Below, piece by piece: positions 46,720 through 57,262 of a DNA stretch of 64,000 bases (positions are counted from its first letter, which is position 1; every line of letters begins with the position of its first letter). The notes below the pieces were generated by a model. It searched no databases. It was not told where the DNA came from and was given only the letters and a program-made list of their open reading frames with translations. The DNA lies in contig SKCR01033663.1 in the NCBI GenBank assembly GCA_019454045.1, forward strand, positions 372,001 through 436,000, given 5' to 3'. The position numbers and the translations under genes are program-made. Source of the DNA: Zanthoxylum bungeanum. Its lineage: Eukaryota > Streptophyta > Magnoliopsida > Sapindales > Rutaceae.

Positions 46720-48127
46720 AAAATCCATAATTGTGATCACCTATGGTGGATTGCATATATCAGAAATGGTATTCTGAATAATTATAAAGAATCGTGGACA
46801 TGTCGACATGAGATGTGCTCCTTAGAAACTTTTGTAATCTATGTTTCCTAAGCACAACTCAGATAGCCTACGACGGAGGGATTGTTAAACATATGTGATG
46901 ACCTCGACTTGTATAGTTCAGGAAGGTCGTTCGTATTCTTCGCAAATTCGGATTTGGCCGAATTACATATAAGCTAGGATTATAGGATGAACGTGTCCAG
47001 ACTTAGAGAGTCCAACAATATGAAGTGTACTCGTTGAGCACTTGGGTAGCCATAATATTTGATAATAAATAATATTTGATATTATAATTATCAACTAAAA
47101 TAATTAAGTATTATTGGATAACATTAAATATTTACTTTGACCTAATTGGATTAATCAAAAATCACACAAGGGATTTGTTGTAATTTCATAAATATCTCTA
47201 CCATTGGAGAATATTTTGATAATTATAAAAATGTAAGTATTAGTGTATCTGGCTTGATTTAACTGGATTAAATCAAAGTGATAGACATACAACTAATCCA
47301 TTAATTAAACTTTGTCTTGATTTAATTGGATTAAATCAAAGTGGTAGACAAAAGTAATTAGTCATACCTAATTATACATATTTGGAAAAATTGGATTAAG
47401 CTCACATAAAAGTTTATTAGAACTTTTATTAATTAAAAATTGCATATGTTATGCTATAAAAGGCAAGCTTGAGCAAGGTTTTAATCAAACTTGAGAAAGT
47501 TAAAATAAGTAAGTATTAGAGATATTAGCCTACGTAAAAGAAGTGTTTAGAAAAGCTTTGCAAGTTCTCTACAACACTTCAACAATTAGAAGAAGATTGG
47601 ATTCCTAGAACCAAACTTGCTAGCTTTGGGAATTCTCTAAAATAACAAGGAGAAAAAGATTGGATCTTGGAACCAAGATTGCTAGCTTTGGAAGTTCTCC
47701 ATAATATTTCAACAAGGAGAAGAAGATTGGATCTTGGAATCAAACCTGCTAGGTAAGTTTGATCTTTATCAAAGCCATGTTTTAATTAATGAGTTATCAT
47801 TAGTGAGACATATAGTGATGAATTATGTATTGGATGCATAATAACATAGCTTGATGTTGAAATTAGGCTAATTAATTATTTACGGATGTTTTGAAAGCAT
47901 AAACATAATATGCTTGTAATAAGGTCAAATATATTCATGTTGGACATGGAACATAAAATTAGAGTTTGAAACTCTAGATGAAAGCTTAGAGCTATGGCTA
48001 CTATTCTAGAATGATTTGACCATTTTGAGTGACCTAGAATTATTCCTGAGTCACTTTAATGTAGGATTCTAATTTGGTTTGTGTTTTAATTCAAACTAAT
48101 GCATATATGTATTTAAAATACATATAT
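46720..48127 (+). repeat. Truncated Copia LTR ('LTR B')
   Basis: Matches LTR A from about 37860 to 39225, including TATA box (47454-47463) and the 66-bp triplication (about 47570-47755). It lacks the LTR head, and its right part is interrupted by Tat3 at 48128. The frame at this join carries no gene. Confidence 0.8.
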
Positions 48128-49569
48128 TGTAGGCACTGTATTTTTGCATATAATTCCCGATGATGAGTCTCGTACGGAGGCACTACTCTTTAGGTTGCGG
48201 AAGTCACGAGAAACGAATGTCGGAAGGGGAAATTCAGCATAAGTATGTCATCGGATTCAATTCACATATTCACTACGTTCGTTCGTGCTGCGTTCGTGAA
48301 CACGTTCGAACGTCAAGCAGATTGCGGGCGTTTGTGTAGCGTTCGAATCGGCGTTCGAATGGTGTCGGTACTTCTGGTTTTGTTGCTAGCCTCACGCCCA
48401 AGCCCAATTAGCCCACCAAAACCCACCCAAAAATAACAAAACACATATTTAACATATGGTGAAATTAAAAAAAAATCAAATAAAATCTAAATAATCACAT
48501 ACCTAATTAAAACAAATAAAATAAATCCATTCCTAATTTGAACAAATCACCTCCATAATTTAATTAGATGTTTTCCTTGTGAGATACTAATTAGAAATAT
48601 TCCCCCATAATTGCTTGATCTCATTCCTATTCAAACAAGGATTAACCATAGCCTTTGCCTATAAAAGAAACACAAATCCAACCCTAACATACACGCCCAA
48701 GCAAAAAAAAAAGCAAGAAGCAAGCAAATAATTTTCTCTTCTACTATACTCCACCATCATAGAAACACTCACCAAATAACCCATCCATTGCCGCATCACA
48801 CAGCCCTCAAAACACCTGCCTATCACCGAGAATAACTCCCAAAACTGCACTATAACCTGACCGAAAATCACACCCGAAACTGCACTGCATCCACCGAATA
48901 TACAACCAGAAAATAGCAGCCTAACCACCGAAAATAGTGACCCGAAAACAGCACCCCAAGGCATCCTAAAACCGAAAAACACAGCCCCAATACCCCTTAA
49001 ATAACGCCAAAATAGTCCATTAATACAGTGAAAAATAGTGACTAGAAAATACATCAGAAACAGCAGCAAAACAGAGGAAACGATAGATCAAAACAGCGAA
49101 GCAGCGTACCAGAGCAGTGGACCAGTGAACTGGAGGAGTTGCGGAGCATCAACCCTTCCGACGGATGTGTAACGCACTTTCGAGAGACGACCTAAGAGGT
49201 TAGACCTGAGGGCACCCTTCTTATTTATTCTCATCTTTTTTTGTTGTTTATTAGAATTCCCCCGCATGAGAGTCATTTGTTGATATATGTTGTGGTTCTC
49301 GAATGAATGGAATATGTGTTCTCTCTTGTGGTATATCGGATGGAAACCCGGACTAAAATTCTGTAGCCGAATCCGAATGGACGGTATTACGGTTTGCACT
49401 AGGGATACAATGCCACGTACCACTTGAGAGATTCACACATTTCGTTTCATTCAACCTTCTATTCGAGCATGATTGGGTTGCTAGTATGTTATTTATTTTT
49501 TAAGCATGATTTAGTCGTTAGTATGCTATTACTTTCTACATGTTACTTATTTATGCATGATGATATAGT

Positions 49570-50045
49570 GCGCATGGGCTAACTAGGGTGGATTAAAGGT
49601 CCTCTATTCGAGGGAAATGCCTAAAGGCTACCTTTTCCATGATATTTTGCCGCCCTGGACGTAGTATGTTTGATTGAATGTGAGATATGTTTAATCGAGC
49701 ATGCGAGGTCCTATATTGTTGTTGTCTTTATTTTGTATGCATTGCAATATAATGCGCATGGGTTAACTAGGGTGGATTAAAGGTCCTATATTTGAGGGAA
49801 ATGCCTCAAGGCTACCTTTACCATGATGTTTTGCCGCGCCTTTTATTATGTCATTTACCTTTTGCATATCATTGCTTTATTTACGCATGCATTGCATTCT
49901 GGTGCGCATGGGCTAACTAGTGTGGATTAAAGGTCCTATATTTGAGGGAAATGCCTAAAGGCTACCTTTTCCACGATGTTTTGCCGCGCCGGATGAGGTA
50001 CACCCGATTGAATGTGAAATGTGTTCCATCGGGCACACGAGGTCC
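49570..50045 (+). repeat. Three copies of a 150-184-bp repeat in the Tat3 LTR
   Basis: 'gcgcatggg.taactag.gtgg' begins at 49570, 49754 and 49904, each followed by 'attaaaggtcct...gagggaaatgcct.aaggctac'. The 3' LTR has the same three copies at about 63168, 63349 and 63500. Confidence 0.85.
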
Positions 50046-50099
50046 TACATTGTGTATTTGTTTATCCATATATGTGTTTGTGTCATTTCAGATGCCATT

Positions 50100-50525
50100 T
50101 TGGCAATCTCGTTCGAACGCGTTTCCAAATGGTACACGAACGTATGCATTCTGTCTCATTCCGTTAGAACACGTTTCCAAATGCTACACGAACGAATGTA
50201 TTTTGTCTTATTCCGTTCGAACTCATTTACGAATGCTACATGAACGTATGTATTCTGTCTTATTTCCATTCGAACGCTCCTCAGAACGCTACTCGAACAC
50301 TTGTATTTTGTTTACCATTCAAACGCATTTACAAACGCTACTCGAACGCGCATGTATTTTATTGTATCATGCATCAGGTCTCATCCCGTTTGAATGTGTT
50401 ATCAAACGCTATACGAACGTGGACATTCTGTTTATCGTTCGAACACGTTATCAAACGCTACTCGAATGCTTGCATTCTGTTTACCGTTCAAACGTGTTTA
50501 CGAATGCTACACGAACGCGCACACA
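50100..50525 (+). repeat. ~52-bp minisatellite in the Tat3 LTR built on TTCGAACG
   Basis: About eight units of the form CCGTTCGAACG-CGTTTC-CAAACGCTAC-ACGAACG followed by a pyrimidine-rich spacer. It recurs in the 3' LTR from about 63705 to the window end. An isolated TTCGAACG-rich stretch also lies near the LTR start (48275-48360 and 61865-61950). Confidence 0.85.
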
Positions 50526-51145
50526 CTAGACAGACTCCTTTATCATATTTCATGCATGTTTGTTCCCCTAGTCATTCCCTTCCCCATCATATGTTTAGTT
50601 AGCTCTCTTCAATATTTATGCATTTTACCGTTATTGTTTGTTTATATTTTCCGCGTTTATTTGATATGCTCATGAGATTGTGTGCTCGCTTTTATCATCA
50701 ATGCCTTTATAGTTGTCATTAGTTACATTATGCACTGAATTGCCTATCTTTAATATGCATGCTTGCACAATTATTGTTTATTTGCGTCTCTGTGTTTATC
50801 AATATAATGTGTTCATGAAATGATATGCTTGCCGTTATTCCAATTTATTTTTTTATGCATGAACTTAGAAGTAGATTATCCTTGGAAATATATGTTGCTT
50901 AGGCTTGGTTAGATTATTTCACAAATCCTTTCATTATAAGTGGCATAAGTAAGGGACCATTTCGAACCCAACGTTTTAAAGTCTTCCCTTGCGAGGGGTG
51001 AGTGCGGCTTTAAATCATTTTCCCGGTTCACACCAGGTGGCGACTCCATGTTATTTCTCCGATTTAGTTCCCCCGCGGGCTATTCCGTACTCCCAACTGG
51101 GCCGCAAGCCCGGGACAGCGTCGCCAATTTCTGTAGCCTATAGTC

Positions 51146-51163
51146 TGGTGACTCCACTGGGGA
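51146..51163 (+). other. Primer binding site of Tat3 (tRNA-Arg type)
   Basis: TGGTGACTCCACTGGGGA, one change from the tRNA-Arg complement TGGCGACTCCACTGGGG, four bases after the LTR. Confidence 0.8.
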
Positions 51164-52434
51164 TAGAGAATTGTCCCCGAAATAATGTCTTGTAATAATT
51201 TCGATTTGTGCTTTAGTTAACCGTGTCTATAGTGGTTTGAAGGGGTTTAATCAAAGGCATTGTTAAGGCTAGGTGATGGTTTGGTGTCTTCCTTCATTCA
51301 CTACCTTTCTATAAGGAAAAGCTGTGAAGGCACCTAGATAATCATGTACTCGTAGCCTACTGTGATGGACTAATTTGGAGGACTCATTGTTTATTCCTGT
51401 CACCAAGCGATAAGAGCTTAAGAGGCTTGGGTTTTTAAGAGAGTTCGCTCCGCCCTCCCTCTGGGGAATCAACAATGGGAAATCCATTTGACAGTCAGTC
51501 ACGCACCATAACTCGTTGGCACGTACCTTAGTGTATAAAAAAGGGTGCGCTCACTTGGTCGCTCGAACCCTTGAGTGGGGAGACCTAGTTATGGGCAATC
51601 ATTCGCCAGCGAGAGTCTTTGTCTACACTCTCGCAAACCCACACGTAGACCGGAGTTGTGTGACCTATAACAACTATTTCCTTGTGCTTATGGACCATCC
51701 TCATTTGGATGCAGTTGGACTTCTTGTCAGAAATGCGAACTTATTGGGCTATTTAAACTGGGACGAGTTCGTATTCTATGACAATCAGGCCAAAAAGCTT
51801 CTGAAATGTCGATGGGCCGTTCTGTAGAAATTATTGTTTTATGCTTGAATTATCTCTTTATGCTTGTATTTGGGGACCATCCTCATTTGGGTACAGTTGG
51901 ACTTCTTGTCAGAAATGCGAACTTGTTGGGCCATTTTAACTGGGACGAGTTCGTATCCTATAACAATTGGGCCAAAAGCTTCTGAAATGTCGATGGGCCG
52001 CTCTGTAGAAATTATTGCTTTATGCTTGAATTATCTCTTTATGCTTGTATTTGGGGACCATCCTCATTTGGATGCAGTTGGACTTCTTGTCAGAAATGCG
52101 AACTTGTTGGGCCATTTAAACTGGGATGAGTTCGTATCCTATGACAATTGGGCCAAAAGTTTCTAAAATGCTGATGGGTCATCCTGTGTTTGGGCCCCTT
52201 ATCATTTGAAGTTGTTTAACCATGTTATCGCAAAGGTGTAAATCTGTTGGGCCTTTTCAACTGGGACAAGTTTGCACCTTGCAATAATGTGATTGAAGCT
52301 TTAAAATGACGAGAGGCCGACTTATATATTCTATGCATTGCATACATACATGCTGACTGAGAATTTTAAAAGACACCATAGATTCTCGTTGGGTTAGGAA
52401 AGAGGGAAGACTTGTCAAAAGACCGATAGCAAAC
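51164..52434 (+). mobile_element. Tat3 5' leader with a ~182-bp triplication
   Basis: 'ggaccatcctcatttgg' begins at 51692, 51874 and 52055 (steps 182 and 181), and the intervening sequence is well conserved. A sense frame at 51516-51827 starts upstream of the repeats and shares a peptide with Tat1's leader. No known protein domain is seen. Confidence 0.75.
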
Positions 52435-54071
52435 ATGAGCGAATCAGAGAATGAGGTATCCCGTATGGATCAGTTGGAAACCAATCTCACCAAGATTACT
52501 GAACAGTTGCAAGCCTTGACTACCGCTATGGCCAATATGGTTGTGCCCCGTGCTGGGGGATACTCTGAGAACGAGAGGTGTGAAGACCCTCCGACTAGAT
52601 TGAATGATGATATGGCTGAATATGCTGAAGAAACTCCGAGATAAGGTAGAGTTGGTTACCCGTAAGATGAGGGGCAATCACGAAGACCTGGTTGATTATG
52701 AGGCAATGACATTTGAGGAACAGTTGCCAGCTTAGTTTAAAATGTCGGATATAGCCAAGTTCAATGGGAACGGGGACCCAAGGGTCCATCTCCGGTAGTA
52801 TGTTTCAGTTATGAGTTCAGTGGGTCTATCCAAACGTCAGGTTCAGAAAATGTTTGTGATGTCACTCGAGGGGGCACCTGTGGTATAGTATCATAGCCTG
52901 GAGAGGAAGATCAATGAGGATTGGAGGGAATTAGCAGAGGCTTTCTTGAGATAGTATGTTACAAATCTGGATCGACTTGTCACTCCGGGACCTAGAAAAT
53001 ACAAAGCAGAAGCCAAAAGAAAGCTTCAAGGAATATGTAGACCGTTGGAGGAGCCAGCTCTTGAAAATGCAGACTCGGCCCTCAGAGAATGACCAGATAA
53101 AGATGATTTTCAAGGGTACTAAGCCCTCGATTTATGGAAAGTTGAGGAGAATGACCTCCATGATTACTGATTTTTTACAGTTGATGGAGACTATCATGGA
53201 TATTGAAAAAGAAAAAGATGAGAACAGAAAGTTCTATAGCCTGAATAGGAGGCCCATTGGGGGACCATCAGGTACCAAGCCTGTTGCTGCTGAGATTGCT
53301 GCTATCCGAAACCGGCGTTTCTCCAACCTGGGTAGACCCTTGTCTAAGGTATTGGAGAAATTAAAGAGACATGGAATTCTGAAACCCTTAGAGACCAAAC
53401 CACTTCCACACCCTCCATCACCACATGTCAACCTGAACCAGTATTGCCATTTCCATCAACAGAAGGGCCATGACACTGACAATTGTGCCCGCCTCCGACA
53501 TGAAATCCAGGACCTTATAGACTCCCAAAAAATACCCGACCCTGAAAAAGAACAGCCTAACACACACAAAAACCCCCTGTCGAATTACCACTCTGTCCCA
53601 CCACCAACCTATATGATAAACTCTGGCCTATCTGAAAGCCTTATCCTCAAATCCTTTGACCACCAAGCCTTCTGCCTGGGAATTTGGGATAGCAACAGCG
53701 AGGATGAAACAGAACATGGGAAGAATTTCTGGGAAGATTTCTCCAGTAGTGATGAAGAGGTGGTAAGAGGAATGACACGCAGCGGGCATTTCTACAGTGA
53801 TACGGCTGAGAAGGGTAAAGAAGTGTTGACAGAAGGGAGAGAAGTGGCAGAAAATATGGATAATATTGAAGGGGATACAGTACTGCGCCAGCTAAAGAAG
53901 ACACGGGCACAGGTCAATATCTGGGAATTGTTGTGTTCGTCACAGGAGCACAGGCGTGCTATGGTTGAAGCCTTGAGCAAAATAATAGTACCAGAGGGTG
54001 CTAATCATGCAATGTTTGTAGGGTCAGTACATGAGGAAACCTTGCAGGCAATAACGTTTTCTGAGGAATAA
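52435..54071 (+). pseudogene. Tat3 gag
   Basis: Gag assembles the virus-like particle. It starts MSESENEVSRMDQLETNLT and runs in three frames: 52435-52644, 52622-52985 and 52956-54071, so two frameshifts. The middle segment holds the conserved gag stretch with FNGNGDP and EYVDRWRSQL (the latter after 52985). Four TAG stops lie in the middle frame (52733, 52796, 52886, 52952). The nucleic-acid knuckle at 53445-53486 is CX2HX4HX4C (CHFHQQKGHDTDNC), the Tat variant with His in the second position. A Ser/Glu-rich C-terminal tail follows. Confidence 0.85.
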
Positions 54072-54089
54072 CTCCCAGCAGAGGGAAGA

Positions 54090-54860
54090 AATCACAACAA
54101 GCCACTATTTATCAGGGCTGAAGTGAGGGGCAAGAAGACATCTTGTGTAATGATAGATGATGGCTCATCTATCAATGTTTGCCCATTGAAGGTCTTGGCA
54201 AGGTTAAGAATGAAGGCAATGGATCTGGATCCCTCCAGTATGACTATCAAAGCTTATGATGATAGCAAGCGAGGAGTTGAGGGTACCTTTGCCGCAGTAG
54301 TCAAGGTTGGCCCGATTGAGGATGAGGTTGGGTTCACAGTGCTGGATATCCCGGCCACTTTTGCTTTATTATTGGGAAGGCCGTGGTTCCACAAGCTTGG
54401 GGGCGTGCCCTCCACTCTGCATCAGGTTATTAAGTTTCCATACAGGGGAGAGATTGTCACCATCCGAGCTGAGGTAGACAGTGTTGTGGCCGCTTTGGAA
54501 ATACAACCTTTCACAAGGTTCCAATGTCAGCAACTTTTGAGGAGTGGGTGGATCCTAAGGTGGCTAGGATCATGGAGAAGATGAAGTTTAAGTTGGGTAA
54601 TGGTTCAACATTGTCGAACATTAAGGGGCAGACTACGCGGAGAGGGTTGGGATACATGTCTGATGAGGATAAGCCGAAAGCCAATAAGAAAGGGTTGAAG
54701 CTAATGGAATGTTTTGTGAAGGCAACGGGATATCAGGGAGAACCTGAACCGGTAGAAGTCAATGGGATTGTGGTGCCCAGGTTTGAGATATTTCAGGATG
54801 TGATAAGTGAGAAGTCACTGGCATCAGAAATTGCGAAGAAGGAATAAGAGAAATGGGAAG
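54090..54860 (+). pseudogene. Tat3 aspartic protease and linker
   Basis: Cleaves the polyprotein. The frame 54123-54584 contains MIDDGSSINVCP (about 54150-54185), the Tat form of the aspartic protease D-x-G-S/T motif, and LLLGRPWFHKLG (about 54370-54405), the ALGRPWL-like flap-end motif of Gypsy proteases. The frame changes near 54530 to 54524-54847, a linker with RRGLGYMSDED, which is separated by a TAA (54845-54847) from the reverse transcriptase frame. Confidence 0.8.
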
Positions 54861-54868
54861 AAGAGCTG

Positions 54869-56590
54869 ATGAAGTTGGAGAGCCTGCCCCTCGAGGAAAA
54901 TGAGGAAGACCCAACTGTGGGAGATGAAGCATCTGTGGAGGATGAAGATGTTTATCTCTCTGATTTATTTAAATGTATTCCTGCATCTGCTGGCAATAAA
55001 GACAATCATTTTGCTTACTCGTCTGAGTCTCTCCCTTTCAATTTGCACGACTTGAGTATATTTGATATCAGCTCCATAAAAACAAATGCATTGAACCTTG
55101 GTACACCTGAGAGCCCCAGGGAAATTCTAATTGTAAGTGAGGTTACCTCTGAGGAGCGGGAAAAATTAGAAGAAATATTAGCCAAATATGCCAAAGTGTT
55201 TGCTTGGTCCTATGAGGACATGCCTGGAGTAAACAGAAGCATCGCCCAGCATACAATACCAACTTATCCAAATATGAAGCCAGTGAAACAGAAACTTCGA
55301 CGGATGAGACCTGAGTGGGCTGAGAAAGTCAGAGAGGAAGTCAAGAAACAGATAGATGTGGGGTTCTTGGAAGTAGTAAAGTATTATGAGTGGTTGGCAA
55401 ATATTGTGCCGGTGCCGAAGAAAGACGGGAAGGTCAGAATGTGTGTGGATTATAGAGATCTTAACAAGGCTTGCCCGAAAGATGATTTTCCTCTACCTCA
55501 TATAGATGTGCTAGTTGAGAGTGCCGCTTTATCTGCCATGTATTCATTTGTAGATGGGTTTTCAGGATACAATCAGGTTCTCATGGCTGAGGAAGACAAA
55601 CACAAGACTGCCTTTATCACCGAGTGGGGCACATATTGTTACAAGGTAATGCCGTTTGGGCTCAAAAATGCAGGAGCTACTTATCAGCGGATGGCCACTA
55701 CACTATTCCACGACTTGATGCACAAAGAGATTGAAGTATATGTGGATGATATGATAGTGAAATCAGAGACAAGAATTGGGCATATATGAGCACTGGAGAA
55801 GTTCCTTCAGAGAGCTGACAAATACAACTTGCGGCTGAATCCCAAGAAATGTGTGTTTGGGGTAACATCAGGAAAGTTGCTGGGACATACAGTGGGAATG
55901 GGAGGAATAGAGGTAGACTTTGAGAAGATCAAAGAAATCACAGAGATACCAGCACCGAAGACTGAGAAGGAAGTCAGAGCATTCCTCGGGAAAATTCAGT
56001 ACATCAGTCGGTTCATCGCCAAGTTGACATAAGTATGTGAGCCTATCTTCAAACTACTGAAAAGACCAGCCAGTGAAATGGAATAAGCAATGTCAAGCAG
56101 CCTTCGACAAAATCAGAGAATACTTGGTAAAGCCTCCTGTATTGAAACCTCCGAGACTGGGCAGACCTTTGATATTGTATTTAGCCATAGAATCAGAAGC
56201 ACTGGGGGCAATGATAGTACAGGTAGAAGAGACGAGAATAGAGCATGCGGTCTACTATCTCAGTAAGAAGATGCTTCCGTACGAAGCCCGCTATAAAGAA
56301 GTATAGAAGATCTGTTTGGCAGTGGTATGGGCTTCCAGAAAACTGCGGCATTACTTCCAGTCTTACAAGATCCAGGTGGTGGCCAAAGAAAATCCCTTTA
56401 AGTATCTACATTCAGTGCCTTCGCTAGTGGGGAAGTTGGGAAGATGGTTAGTGTTGCTGACAGAGTTTGACATTGAGTATCTCAACTCCAAAGTAATCAA
56501 AGGGCGAGCCGTAGCAGAGTTCCTGGCATTGCAACCTATTGAAGGGGATCAGTACAAGTTTTTTTCCCAGATGAAGAGATCCAAGCAATA
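54869..56590 (+). pseudogene. Tat3 reverse transcriptase and first RNase H
   Basis: Copies element RNA into DNA. Reverse transcriptase lies at about 55330-56030: FLEVVKYYEWLANIVPVPKK, MCVDYRDLNKACPKDDFPLP, FVDGFSGYNQ, MPFGLKNAGATYQR and the catalytic YVDD at 55739-55750. Stops follow at 55787 (TGA after GHI) and 56030 (TAA after KLT), and a frameshift near 56065. The first RNase H runs from about 56073 to 56590 (LILYLAIESEALGAMIVQ; AVYYLSKKML; LAVVWASRKLRHYF), with a stop at 56304. Catalytic residues of reverse transcriptase are preserved; the reading frame is not. Confidence 0.9.
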
Positions 56591-57262
56591 ACAATTCAAG
56601 GATGGAAGATGTATTTCGACGGCACAGTGAATTGCAAAGAAGCCGGAATTGGGATCGTGATAGTGACCCCCGATGGAGAAACCTTGCATATGGCCAAGAG
56701 GTTGACGTTCGGAGTAACTAACAACATGGCCGAGTATGAAGCATGTGCTTTTGGATTGACTGCATTGATAGCCTTGAAAGCTGAGAGCGTGGAGGTCTAC
56801 GGAGATTCGATGTTGGTATTCTGACAGATGCAGGGAGAATGGGAATTGAAGGAAGAACGGTTGAAACCTTACCTTTTTCACCTCAGAAAGTTGGCACAGG
56901 CTATCCCCGATTGTAAGTTTCAGCACTTGCCGCGAGAAGAGAATCAGATGGCAGACGCATTAGCTACACTTGCAGCGACTTGGGAAAATCCAGAGAAGTT
57001 AGTGATGAAACTACTGGTACTGACAACAGCAAGCAGACCCGTTTATGAGATAGAAAGAGTTCTGGAAGTGGGGGTCGACGACGGAAAACCTTGGTACCAT
57101 GATATTCAGCAATACCTAGAACTCAGAGAACTCCCAGAAGAAGCAAGCAGAAAAGACAGGATAGCTATTCAGAAGTTAGCTTCTCAGTATGTGGTTTTGA
57201 AAGGAGAATTGTACAAGAGACAGGCAAATGGCGTTCAGCTGAAGTGTTTGAGAAAAGAATAA
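56591..57262 (+). pseudogene. Tat3 second (archaeal-type) RNase H and linker
   Basis: Lineage-specific extra RNase H placed before integrase. YFDGTVNCKEAGIGIVI (from 56609) has the first catalytic Asp, NMAEYEACAFGL (about 56724-56760) the Glu, and YGDSMLV (about 56800-56820) the second Asp. A TGA at 56822-56824 (a CGA Arg codon in the usual motif) stops the frame. It resumes at 56828 with QMQGEWELKEE and LPREENQMADALATL, the C-terminal helix with its catalytic Asp. TAA ends the frame at 57260-57262. Confidence 0.85.

Larger units (their letters stand above)
48128..51142 (+). repeat. Tat3 5' LTR (3.0 kb)
   Basis: Starts TGTAGGCACTG; ends near CTGTAGCCTATA, with CCTACA expected (one change). 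TATA box 48659-48667. It is about 1 kb longer than the Tat1 LTR, largely because of two internal tandem arrays (49570-50045 and 50100-50525). The first ~2.3 kb matches the start of the 3' LTR at 61718-64000. Long frames here (48659-49069 minus, 49942-50529 plus) are repeat or leader translations. Confidence 0.9.

Noticed and set aside
48659..49069. 136-codon minus-strand hydrophobic frame, seen again at 62237-62688
   Set aside because: Antisense to the LTR just after the TATA box; the second copy is split into two frames by indels, so no coding constraint.
49942..50529. 195-codon frame in the Tat3 LTR
   Set aside because: Covers the TTCGAACG minisatellite; peptide repeats follow the DNA units and other frames are also open.
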